Below are positions 1 to 6,050 of a stretch of 6,883 nucleotides of DNA, in pieces. Source of the stretch: an uncultured Hyphomicrobiales bacterium. Lineage in GTDB: Bacteria > Pseudomonadota > Alphaproteobacteria > Rhizobiales > Beijerinckiaceae. A program made the position numbers and the translations under genes. How positions within the stretch are numbered: the first letter of the stretch is position 1; every line of letters starts with the position of its first letter. The stretch covers positions 1-6,883 of the forward strand of contig CAIXDD010000258.1 of the NCBI GenBank assembly GCA_903918155.1, given 5' to 3'. The notes below the pieces were generated by a model that did no database searches, was not told the origin of the DNA, and worked only from the letters and a program-made list of their open reading frames with translations.

Positions 1-38
1 CTTGTTTGCGGGCGTCGAACCTCTCATTGGTAGCTGAT

Positions 39-49
39 CCGTTGAACGG
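39..49. repeat. Short inverted repeat in the leader of parE
   Basis: CCGTT-G-AACGG is a perfect 5-bp inverted repeat around a single central base. It is too tight to form a hairpin in RNA, so if it has a function it would be as a protein-binding palindrome. It may also be chance, because 5-bp palindromes are common. Confidence 0.3.
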
Positions 50-76
50 CGGCAATCGCAAGGGGGCGCGGGGGCA

Positions 77-109
77 ACGCTTGGGCGACGCTTGGGCGGC
101 CCTTGGGCG
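77..109. repeat. Three tandem 11-bp direct repeats upstream of parE
   Basis: The unit ACGCTTGGGCG occurs at 77-87 and 88-98 exactly. A third copy at 99-109 (GCCCTTGGGCG) has two mismatches, and the TTGGGCG core is conserved in all three. The 11-bp period is close to one helical turn, so the cores face the same side of the DNA. The array ends 84 bp before the parE start. A protein-binding array or simple repeat slippage are both possible; the sequence alone does not decide. Confidence 0.75.
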
Positions 110-134
110 CGTTTTCGTTCCGTTCACGTTTCGC

Positions 135-164
135 TTGCCTTCGCCCGTTGAATCGCCCGATAAG
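135..164 (+). promoter_or_regulatory. Candidate promoter for parE
   Basis: TTGCCT at 135-140 resembles a -35 box and GATAAG at 159-164 a -10 box, separated by 18 bp. Transcription would start near 171 and leave a leader of about 23 nt before the ATG at 194. The match is moderate, and promoter calling by eye in GC-rich DNA is unreliable. No strong Shine-Dalgarno is visible just before the ATG: the GGAG at 166-169 is too far upstream. Confidence 0.25.
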
Positions 165-193
165 CGGAGCCCTCCGATTCAACACGGTTCCCC

Positions 194-2260
194 ATGGCCT
201 CGAACGGCGATCTCTTCGGCGGCGGCCCGGCGCGCAAGCCCGGCGGCGCAAAATCGGCTCCCCCTGCGGCCCCCAAGCCGAAGGCGGCGGCGAAATCCAC
301 GCGCGGCACGCCGGGCGAGGAGGATTACAACGCCGATTCCATCGAAGTGCTCGAAGGGCTGGAGCCGGTGCGCCGGCGCCCCGGCTTGTATATCGGCGGG
401 ACCGACGAGACCGCCCTGCACCATCTCTTCGCCGAAGTCCTCGACAATGCGATGGACGAGGCGGTGGCCGGCCACGCCACCTGGATCGACGTGTCCCTCG
501 AGCCCGGCGACTGGCTGACCGTCACCGACAACGGCCGCGGCATTCCCGTCGACCCGCATCCGAAATTCCCGAAGAAATCCGCACTCGAAGTCATCATGAC
601 GACCCTGCATGCGGGCGGCAAATTCGACTCGGGCGCCTATCAGACCTCCGGCGGCCTGCACGGCGTCGGCGTGTCCGTCGTCAACGCGCTGGCGACGCGC
701 CTCGAAGTCGAGGTGGCGCGCGGCCAGCAACTCTATTTCCAGGCCTTCGAGCGCGGCAAGCCGGTCGGCAAGCTGGAGAACCGCGGCAAGGTGGCCAACC
801 GGCGCGGCACGCGCGTGCGCTTCCATCCCGATGCGCAGATCTTCGGCCCCGACGCGCATTTCAGCCCGGCGCGCCTGTTCCGCATGGCCCGTTCGAAAGC
901 CTATCTGTTCGGCGGGGTCGAGATCCGCTGGCGTTGCGATCCCTCGCTCGTCAAGGCGGACGGGCCGATTCCCGCTGAGGCCGTGTTCCGGTTTCCCGGC
1001 GGCCTGCGCGATTATCTGGCCACCGACGTCGAGGGCAAGGACACGGTCGCGGAGACGAGCTTCTCCGGCAAGGTGGAGAAGCCGGGCGGCCATGGATCGG
1101 TGGAATGGGCAGTCACCTGGCTCGCCGACGAGGACGGCTTCGTCCATTCCTATTGCAACACGATCCCCACGCCCGACGGCGGCACGCATGAGGCCGGCCT
1201 GCGGCTGGCGCTGCTGCGCGCGCTGAAAGACCATGCGGAGCGGGTGGGCCAGTCGCGGCGCTTCTCCTCCGTCTCCACCGACGACGTGATGTCGGGCTGC
1301 GCGGCGCTGATCTCGATTTTCGTGCGCGAGCCGGAATTCCAGGGGCAGAACAAGAGCCGGCTGATGTCCTCGGAGGCCACGCGCCTCGTCGAGGGCGTTG
1401 TGCGCGACGCCTTCGACCATTGGCTCGCGGATTCCCCCACCCAGGCCGCCAAGCTGATCGATTTCGCGGTGGAGCGCGCGGAAGAGCGCCTGCGCCGCAA
1501 GGCGGAGAAGGACGTCGCCCGCAAGACGCCCGGCCGCAAGCTGCGCCTGCCGGGCAAGCTCGCCGATTGCTCCAGCAATTCGCCCTCCGAAACCGAGCTG
1601 TTCATCGTCGAAGGCGATTCGGCGGGCGGCTCGGCCAAACAGGCCCGCGATCGCGCGACGCAGGCCGTCCTGCCCCTGCGCGGCAAGATCCTGAACGTCG
1701 CCTCCGCGACCCGCGACAAGCTCGCGGGCAATCAGCAGATCGGCGACCTCCTGCTGGCGCTCGGCGTCTCCGGCGGGGCGGCCTACAAGGAAGCCGACCT
1801 GCGCTACGGCAAGATCATCATCATGACCGACGCCGACGTGGACGGCGCGCATATCGCCTCGCTGCTCATCACCTTCTTCTGGCGCCAGACGCCCCGGCTC
1901 ATCGAGACCGGGCGGCTCTATCTGGCCCTGCCGCCCCTCTACAAGCTGACGCAGGGCGCCAAGACCGCCTATGCCCGCGACGACCGCCACAAGGCGGAGC
2001 TGATGAAGAGCTTCTTCACGGGCAAGGGAAAGGTGGAAGTAAGCCGCTTCAAAGGCTTGGGCGAGATGCTTCCAGCACAACTTAAAGAGACGACGATGGA
2101 CCGCCGCAAGCGCATCCTGCTGCGCGTCTCGGTGGCGGAGGAGGATCGGCAGGCGACCGCCGACAGCGTGGAGCGGCTGATGGGCAACAAGCCGGAGGCG
2201 CGTTTCGCGTTCATTCAGGAGCGCGCGCAATTCGCCTCCGCCGAAACGCTGGACATCTGA
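194..2260 (+). CDS. parE: DNA topoisomerase IV subunit B (ParE)
   Basis: This is the ATPase subunit of topoisomerase IV, a type IIA enzyme that with ParC unlinks daughter chromosomes and relaxes supercoils in the cytoplasm. The protein has 688 residues, a normal length for alphaproteobacterial ParE and shorter than GyrB. After an Ala/Pro/Lys-rich, probably disordered N-terminus (about 1-44) comes the GHKL ATPase fold: EVLDNAMDE at 81-89, TDNGRGIPVD at 111-120 and GGLHGVGVSVVN at 153-164. The transducer domain follows to about residue 410. The TOPRIM domain has its catalytic Glu in FIVEGDSAGGS (470-480) and the metal-binding DADVD at 546-550. PLRGKILNV (494-502) and RFKGLGEM (618-625) are also typical. 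The protein ends in the ParE-like region ARFAFIQERAQFA. No key residue is missing. The ATG at 194 opens the frame ahead of the conserved core, though its ribosome site is weak. ParC is not in this window. GyrB is the alternative; length and C-terminus argue for ParE. Confidence 0.95.
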   Translation: MASNGDLFGGGPARKPGGAKSAPPAAPKPKAAAKSTRGTPGEEDYNADSIEVLEGLEPVRRRPGLYIGGTDETALHHLFAEVLDNAMDEAVAGHATWIDVSLEPGDWLTVTDNGRGIPVDPHPKFPKKSALEVIMTTLHAGGKFDSGAYQTSGGLHGVGVSVVNALATRLEVEVARGQQLYFQAFERGKPVGKLENRGKVANRRGTRVRFHPDAQIFGPDAHFSPARLFRMARSKAYLFGGVEIRWRCDPSLVKADGPIPAEAVFRFPGGLRDYLATDVEGKDTVAETSFSGKVEKPGGHGSVEWAVTWLADEDGFVHSYCNTIPTPDGGTHEAGLRLALLRALKDHAERVGQSRRFSSVSTDDVMSGCAALISIFVREPEFQGQNKSRLMSSEATRLVEGVVRDAFDHWLADSPTQAAKLIDFAVERAEERLRRKAEKDVARKTPGRKLRLPGKLADCSSNSPSETELFIVEGDSAGGSAKQARDRATQAVLPLRGKILNVASATRDKLAGNQQIGDLLLALGVSGGAAYKEADLRYGKIIIMTDADVDGAHIASLLITFFWRQTPRLIETGRLYLALPPLYKLTQGAKTAYARDDRHKAELMKSFFTGKGKVEVSRFKGLGEMLPAQLKETTMDRRKRILLRVSVAEEDRQATADSVERLMGNKPEARFAFIQERAQFASAETLDI

Positions 2261-2261
2261 G

Positions 2262-2281
2262 ACCCCGCGAAACCCCGCGAA
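2262..2281. repeat. Two tandem 10-bp repeats after parE
   Basis: ACCCCGCGAA occurs twice head to tail (2262-2271, 2272-2281), starting one base after the parE stop codon. A partial third copy (AACCCGC, 2282-2288) leads into the hairpin at 2284-2313. No function is evident. Confidence 0.6.
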
Positions 2282-2283
2282 AA

Positions 2284-2313
2284 CCCGCTTGCGCCTGCGA
2301 GCGCTAACGCGGG
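2284..2313 (+). other. Imperfect GC-rich hairpin downstream of parE
   Basis: CCCGC (2284-2288) pairs with GCGGG (2309-2313). Inside it GCGC (2291-2294) pairs with GCGC (2301-2304) around CTGCGA, with a TT/AA pairing and two bulged bases between the stems. No T-tract follows, so this is not a canonical intrinsic terminator. It could protect the parE mRNA 3' end or be incidental. Confidence 0.4.
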
Positions 2314-2335
2314 CTTAAGGCCTTCGCGCAAAACT

Positions 2336-2360
2336 AAGGCGTTGCTTTAACGCTTTTCTT
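2336..2360 (+). terminator. Possible intrinsic terminator or attenuator between parE and the small gene
   Basis: AAGGCGTT (2336-2343) can pair with AACGCTTT (2349-2356) around the loop GCTTT, giving 8 bp with one G-U pair. The descending arm runs into TTTTCTT (2354-2360). The stem is moderate in strength. Its position only about 16 nt before the next start codon means it could end parE transcripts or modulate read-through into the small gene. Confidence 0.35.
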
Positions 2361-2362
2361 GC

Positions 2363-2367
2363 GGGGG
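2363..2367 (+). promoter_or_regulatory. Ribosome binding site of the small membrane protein gene
   Basis: GGGGG at 2363-2367 lies 5 nt before the ATG at 2373. It favours that ATG over the in-frame GTG at 2367, which would overlap the purine tract and leave no room for ribosome docking. Confidence 0.5.
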
Positions 2368-2372
2368 TGCTT

Positions 2373-2684
2373 ATGTCGTCCTTCTCCGAACAAAATTCCG
2401 GTTTCGTGCGAGCGGTCGTATTCGGCTGCGGCGCGTTGGCGCTGGTGGCGGTCACCGCCGCCCATTTCCTCGAGCGCAACGCCGACCAGCAGATCGCGCG
2501 CGCCCAGCAGGGGGCCGGCGCGCCCGCGCGCAGTCTGGCCGCTTTGCCCCGTCCGCAACCGCAGCAACAGGCGCAGGGCTCCTGGTTCTTCGGCCGCCGC
2601 ACGGACCCCAACGCCGTCGGCACGTCCAGCCAGCCGAAAATCGGCAATACGATCACCAATCCCGAACTGGGCATGCCGCGCTGA
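2373..2684 (+). CDS. Small single-pass membrane protein of unknown function
   Basis: The product has 103 residues and I do not recognise a family. A short polar N-terminus (1-10) is followed by one hydrophobic segment at about 11-32 (AVVFGCGALALVAVTAA), long enough to span the membrane once and lacking an obvious signal-peptidase site. The rest is a soluble tail: a charged stretch (ERNADQQIARAQQ), a Pro/Gln-rich linker (about 59-68, PRPQPQQQAQ), then a more distinctive end with SWFFGRR and the C-terminal ITNPELGMPR. This suggests a membrane anchor with a flexible extension, most likely facing the periplasm, although topology is not clear from the charges. ATG at 2373 is chosen because of the G-rich tract before it; a GTG two codons upstream is the alternative. 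The gene lies between parE and a strong terminator, with no promoter I can point to, so it may be read from the parE side. Codon bias matches its neighbours. Confidence 0.7.
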   Translation: MSSFSEQNSGFVRAVVFGCGALALVAVTAAHFLERNADQQIARAQQGAGAPARSLAALPRPQPQQQAQGSWFFGRRTDPNAVGTSSQPKIGNTITNPELGMPR

Positions 2685-2737
2685 TCCCCAGACGCCGACC
2701 CCGAAGGCCGATCGCCTAAATCGGGGAGACGAGCCCG

Positions 2738-2766
2738 GGCGCGCGGCTGCGCGCGCCAATGTTTTT
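2738..2766 (+). terminator. Intrinsic terminator after the small gene
   Basis: GGCGCGCG (2738-2745) and CGCGCGCC (2750-2757) form a perfect 8-bp GC stem around the tetraloop GCTG. AATG and then TTTTT (2762-2766) follow. It lies 53 nt past the stop codon at 2684 and separates that gene from the helicase unit. Confidence 0.75.
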
Positions 2767-2768
2767 CA

Positions 2769-2796
2769 TTGACTTCGCCGCATTTGAGCCTATGTC
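2769..2796 (+). promoter_or_regulatory. Candidate sigma-70-type promoter for the RNA helicase
   Basis: TTGACT (2769-2774) matches the -35 consensus at five of six positions. TATGTC (2791-2796), 16 bp downstream, is a weaker -10. It begins immediately after the upstream terminator's T-tract, which is where a promoter of an independent unit would be expected. Transcription from it would give a leader of roughly 150 nt before the ATG at 2956. Confidence 0.4.
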
Positions 2797-2840
2797 TCCC
2801 TCAGGCGCTGAAGAGGCCCGCGCGTGCCCTCCGCCTGTTC

Positions 2841-2859
2841 CGCCGCAAAGAGTGCGGCG
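2841..2859 (+). other. Perfect hairpin in the helicase mRNA leader
   Basis: CGCCGCA (2841-2847) pairs with TGCGGCG (2853-2859) around the purine loop AAGAG. The 7-bp stem lies in the stretch between the candidate promoter and the start codon, about 97 nt before the ATG. A pyrimidine-rich tract (2865-2878) follows it, but it is not a clean T-run, so a classical terminator is less likely than a leader element. Confidence 0.45.
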
Positions 2860-2944
2860 AAAGCTTCCCCTTTTCCAACGCGTATCTGGCGGCCCTCGAC
2901 GCACTGGCTCAGCCTCGCGTCGCCCGGGCCCACAGGCCATCAAC

Positions 2945-2948
2945 AAGG
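2945..2948 (+). promoter_or_regulatory. Ribosome binding site that fixes the helicase start
   Basis: AAGG at 2945-2948 is 7 nt before the ATG at 2956. The conserved N-terminal Q-motif region begins exactly there (MSFRDTGLS), which supports this start over in-frame upstream starts such as the GTG at 2824. Confidence 0.6.
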
Positions 2949-2955
2949 CCATGGA

Positions 2956-4695
2956 ATGTCTTTCAGAGATACTGGACTGAGCGAAAAGGTCCTGGCGGCC
3001 GTAGAGGCCGCTGGCTACACGATCCCCACCCCCATTCAAGAGCAGGCGATTCCCCATGCGCTCGCGGGCCGCGACGTGCTCGGCATCGCGCAGACGGGAA
3101 CGGGCAAGACCGCCGCCTTCACCCTGCCGATGCTCTCGCGCCTTGAGAGCGGACGCGCCAGGGCGCGCATGCCGCGCACGCTGATCCTCGAACCCACCCG
3201 CGAACTCGCGGCGCAGGTCGAGGAGAGCTTCGTGAAATATGGCGCGAAGCACAAATTGAACGTCGCGCTGCTGATCGGCGGCGTGTCGTTCGGCGATCAG
3301 GAAACCAAGATCACCCGCGGCGCCGACGTGCTCATCGCCACGCCCGGCCGCCTCCTCGACTTCCACGAACGCGGCAAGCTGCTGCTCACGGGCATCGAGA
3401 TTCTCGTCATCGACGAGGCGGACCGCATGCTCGACATGGGCTTCATTCCCGACATCGAGCGGATCTGCAAGCTCGTGCCCTTCACGCGCCAGACGTTGTT
3501 CTTCTCGGCCACCATGCCGCCGGAGATCACGCGCCTCACCGAGCAATTCCTGCAAAATCCCGTTCGCGTCGAGGTCGCCCGCGTGGGCGCCACCGCCTCC
3601 ACGATCACGCAGGGTTTCGTCGCCACCCATGGCGGCTCCAACAAGCGCGAGACCTTGCGTCGCCTCATCCGCGACACCGAAGGCCTGCGCAACGCGATCA
3701 TTTTCGCCAACCGCAAGCGTGACGTCGCGATCCTGCACAAATCGCTCACCACGCATGGTTTCTCCGCAGGCGCGCTGCATGGCGACATGGACCAGCCCGC
3801 CCGCATGGCCTCCCTCGACGCGTTCAAGCGCGGCGACGTCGCCCTGCTCGTGTGCTCCGACGTCGCCGCGCGCGGACTCGACATTCCCGACGTGAGCCAT
3901 GTGTTCAATTTCGACGTGCCGATCCACCCCGACGATTACGTGCACCGCATCGGGCGCACGGGCCGCGCGGGCCGCCTGGGCGTCGCGATCACGCTGGTCA
4001 CGAGCGAGGACGCCAAACATATCGCGGCCATCGAAAAGCTCATCAAGATCGACGTGAACTGGATCGGGCCGGAGCCCGAGCAATTGGGCGAGGCGCCGCC
4101 GGACAAGGACCGTCTGCGCGCGCGCCGCGAAGGCTCCCGCGACGGCCGCTCGGGTCGCCGCGATCGCGACCGCTCGTCGGAATCGCGCACGCGCCGCGAG
4201 CGTTTCGCCGAAAACGACAAGACCCACGGCAGCCATCGCGCGCCGGAGGATCAGGCGTCCACCATGCCCTTCGAAGCCGATCCCACGCTTCTGCCGCCCC
4301 CTGGCGCGCAGCCGCTGGAGGATCGCCCGGCCCGCGCCCCGCGTCAGGCGCGCGGCGACCGTCCCGCCCGCGGCGAACGCGCGCCCCGCGCCGAACGCCC
4401 CGACGGCGCGGAGCGTCCCGCGCGCGCGGAGCGTCCAGAGCGCGCAGCAAGACCCGAGCGCGAAGCCAGACCCGAGCGCGAAGCAAGACCCGAGCGCCCA
4501 GCGCCGGAGCGCGTCGAGCGCGCGCCCCGTCCCGAGCGCGGCGGCGAGCGTCGCGGTCGTCGCCATGACGACGACGACGGACCGCCCGTGCGCGGCATGG
4601 GCGACCATGTGCCCTCCTTCATGCTGCGCCCCGTCAAAATTCCTGCGCCGCGGCCTCGCCCTGAGGGGCAGCCCGTCGCAGCCGCCGAGGAATGA
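2956..4695 (+). CDS. DEAD-box ATP-dependent RNA helicase, RhlE-like, with long basic tail
   Basis: This 579-residue cytoplasmic enzyme uses ATP to unwind short RNA duplexes, a role typical of ribosome assembly, mRNA decay and cold adaptation. All core motifs are intact: Q motif (F3, PTPIQ 24-28), motif I AQTGTGKT (45-52), Ia PTRELA (80-85), Ib TPGR (129-132), II DEAD (153-156), III SAT (184-186), IV IIFAN (248-252), V ARGLD (305-309) and VI HRIGRTGR (330-337). The core ends near 375. The remaining 200 residues are low-complexity and rich in Arg, Pro, Glu and Ala, with ARPERE repeats at about 498-515, and are probably disordered and RNA-binding. The protein ends with a more ordered patch, GMGDHVPSFMLRPVKIP (547-563). 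Upstream start codons are rejected because the added 44 residues look like non-coding translation. The best subfamily guess is RhlE; DeaD/CsdA and SrmB are alternatives. It appears to be its own transcription unit, between a promoter candidate and a strong terminator. Confidence 0.93.
   Translation: MSFRDTGLSEKVLAAVEAAGYTIPTPIQEQAIPHALAGRDVLGIAQTGTGKTAAFTLPMLSRLESGRARARMPRTLILEPTRELAAQVEESFVKYGAKHKLNVALLIGGVSFGDQETKITRGADVLIATPGRLLDFHERGKLLLTGIEILVIDEADRMLDMGFIPDIERICKLVPFTRQTLFFSATMPPEITRLTEQFLQNPVRVEVARVGATASTITQGFVATHGGSNKRETLRRLIRDTEGLRNAIIFANRKRDVAILHKSLTTHGFSAGALHGDMDQPARMASLDAFKRGDVALLVCSDVAARGLDIPDVSHVFNFDVPIHPDDYVHRIGRTGRAGRLGVAITLVTSEDAKHIAAIEKLIKIDVNWIGPEPEQLGEAPPDKDRLRARREGSRDGRSGRRDRDRSSESRTRRERFAENDKTHGSHRAPEDQASTMPFEADPTLLPPPGAQPLEDRPARAPRQARGDRPARGERAPRAERPDGAERPARAERPERAARPEREARPEREARPERPAPERVERAPRPERGGERRGRRHDDDDGPPVRGMGDHVPSFMLRPVKIPAPRPRPEGQPVAAAEE
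4446..4499 (+). repeat. 18-bp tandem repeats inside the helicase tail
   Basis: Three consecutive 18-bp units begin at 4446, 4464 and 4482. The first two differ at one base and the third diverges at its last two bases. They encode repeated Ala-Arg-Pro-Glu-Arg-Glu. The repeated Arg is AGA each time (4450, 4468, 4486), a codon that is rare in this GC-rich neighbourhood, which points to recent duplication of one unit. Looser repeats of the same composition cover about 4330-4545. Confidence 0.8.
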
Positions 4696-4719
4696 GGGCC
4701 CGCAAGGGCCCTTTTCTTT
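4695..4719 (+). terminator. Intrinsic terminator abutting the helicase stop codon
   Basis: GGGCCC (4696-4701) and GGGCCC (4706-4711) form a perfect stem closed by a GCAA loop of the stable GNRA type and followed by TTTTCTTT (4712-4719). The last base of the TGA stop (A4695) can pair with T4712 to extend the stem to 7 bp, so the terminator starts inside the stop codon. Confidence 0.85.
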
Positions 4720-4733
4720 GGCCGCCGCGCCGC

Positions 4734-4761
4734 TTGCGCCATTCGACGCCCTCCCCTAAAC
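4734..4761 (+). promoter_or_regulatory. Candidate promoter for tyrS
   Basis: TTGCGC (4734-4739) and CTAAAC (4756-4761) are separated by 16 bp, a pattern like alphaproteobacterial housekeeping promoters. The start would be near 4768, about 19 nt before the ATG. The strong terminator just upstream makes an independent tyrS promoter in this 91-nt gap likely. No T-box or other leader riboregulator is visible. Confidence 0.35.
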
Positions 4762-4775
4762 GTCGCGCCCAGACG

Positions 4776-4780
4776 AAAGG
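4776..4780 (+). promoter_or_regulatory. Ribosome binding site of tyrS
   Basis: AAAGG at 4776-4780 is 6 nt before the ATG at 4787. This clear Shine-Dalgarno supports the chosen start. Confidence 0.65.
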
Positions 4781-4786
4781 CCTGCG

Positions 4787-6043
4787 ATGAGCATCGACTT
4801 CAAGCCGAAATCCGATTTCCTGCGCGTCCTCATGGAGCGCGGCTTCGTGCACCAATGTTCCGATTTCGCGCGACTGGACGAGAAGGCGCTCGCAGGCGGC
4901 CTCACCGCCTATATCGGCTTCGATTGCACGGCCTCGTCGCTGCACGTCGGCTCCATGCTTCCCATCATGATGCTGCGCTGGCTGCAGAAGACCGGCGGGC
5001 GCCCGATCGCGCTGATGGGCGGGGGCACGACGCGCGTGGGCGACCCTTCCGGCAAGGACGAGGCGCGCAAGCTTCTCTCGGTGGAGCAGATCGAGGCGAA
5101 CAAGGACGGCATCCGCCAGGCGTTCGACAAATTCCTCGCCTTCGGCTCCGGCGCCGGCGACGCGATCATGATCGACAACGCCGAATGGCTGACGCGGCTC
5201 AATTACATCGACTTCCTGCGCGACGTCGGCCGGCACTTCTCGGTCAACCGCATGATGTCGATGGATTCAGTGAAGATGCGCCTTGAGCGCGATCAGGAGC
5301 TGTCCTTCATCGAATTCAATTATATGTGCCTGCAGGCCTATGATTTCGTCGAAATCAACAAGCGCTACGGCTGCCTGTTGCAGATGGGCGGATCGGACCA
5401 GTGGGGCAATATCGTCACGGGCATCGATCTGGGCCGGCGCATGGGCGCGCCGCAGCTCTATGCGCTCACCGCGCCGCTGCTGACGACCGCCTCCGGCGCC
5501 AAGATGGGCAAGACCGCCGCCGGCGCCGTCTGGCTCAACGCCGACATGCTTCCCCCCTATGGCTATTGGCAATTCTGGCGCAACACCGAAGACGGCGACG
5601 TCGCGCGGTTCCTGAAACTGTTCACGGAATTGCCGCTGGACGAAATCGCGCGTCTCGCCGCGCTGGGCGGCGCCGAGATCAACGAGGCGAAGAAAATCCT
5701 CGCCAATGAAGCCACGGCCCTCATGCATGGGCGCGCGGCGGCCGAGGCTGCGGCCGAGACGGCGCGCAAGACATTCGAACAGGGCGTGCTGGCGGAAGAC
5801 CTGCCGAGCGTGTCCGCCCCCGCCTCCGAGCTGATCGGCATGGGCGTGCTCAGCGCTTTCGTGCGCGCGGGCCTCGTCGCCTCCACCGGCGAAGCGCGCC
5901 GGCAGATCAAGGGCGGCGGCCTGCGCCTCAACGACGCCCCCGTCGCCGACGAACGCGCCGCGCTGGGCGCGGCCGATTTCGCCGACGGCGTGGCGAAACT
6001 CTCGCTGGGCAAGAAAAAACACGTCCTGCTGAAGGCGGAATAG
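4787..6043 (+). CDS. tyrS: Tyrosine--tRNA ligase (TyrRS)
   Basis: This cytoplasmic class I aminoacyl-tRNA synthetase activates tyrosine with ATP and charges tRNA-Tyr; the family works as a homodimer. The 418-residue protein has the expected bacterial length. The Rossmann catalytic domain carries the HIGH-type signature as HVGS (53-56) and the KMSKS-type loop as KMGKT (239-243); both variants are common in bacterial TyrRS. Other family marks are AYIGFDCTA (41-49), the tyrosine-pocket region CLQAYDF (181-187) and GGSDQWGNI (201-209). A helical anticodon-binding region follows to about 345. An S4-type RNA-binding domain occupies about 350-418, including TGEARRQIKGGGLRLND. Nothing is truncated or missing. 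The gene follows the helicase terminator with its own promoter candidate, and its stop is 7 nt from the stop of the convergent ABC gene, with no intrinsic terminator visible between them. Confidence 0.97.
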   Translation: MSIDFKPKSDFLRVLMERGFVHQCSDFARLDEKALAGGLTAYIGFDCTASSLHVGSMLPIMMLRWLQKTGGRPIALMGGGTTRVGDPSGKDEARKLLSVEQIEANKDGIRQAFDKFLAFGSGAGDAIMIDNAEWLTRLNYIDFLRDVGRHFSVNRMMSMDSVKMRLERDQELSFIEFNYMCLQAYDFVEINKRYGCLLQMGGSDQWGNIVTGIDLGRRMGAPQLYALTAPLLTTASGAKMGKTAAGAVWLNADMLPPYGYWQFWRNTEDGDVARFLKLFTELPLDEIARLAALGGAEINEAKKILANEATALMHGRAAAEAAAETARKTFEQGVLAEDLPSVSAPASELIGMGVLSAFVRAGLVASTGEARRQIKGGGLRLNDAPVADERAALGAADFADGVAKLSLGKKKHVLLKAE

Positions 6044-6050
6044 ACCGCGC

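Noticed and set aside
1..40. A GGTTCGA-like string on the - strand suggesting a tRNA T-arm
   Set aside because: The flanking bases do not form a T-stem (AGAGG against CCCGC) and no acceptor or anticodon arm can be drawn.
179..2230. A 683-codon open frame on the - strand, opposite almost all of parE
   Set aside because: It is a mirror of a strongly GC3-biased gene. Its translation shows no recognisable domain and is unlikely beside an intact ParE.
2824..2955. A 44-residue N-terminal extension of the helicase starting at GTG 2824
   Set aside because: The extension has no helicase-like content, there is a Shine-Dalgarno before ATG 2956, and family members begin at the Q-motif region.
2769..3146. 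A 125-codon + strand frame overlapping the helicase leader and 5' end
   Set aside because: It overlaps the conserved helicase core in another frame and shows no known motif; more likely leader sequence.
2716..4608. A 630-codon open frame on the - strand opposite the helicase
   Set aside because: The translation is compositionally odd (Ala/Arg/Gly-rich, no motifs) and covers an unambiguous DEAD-box helicase, so it is a GC-rich shadow frame.
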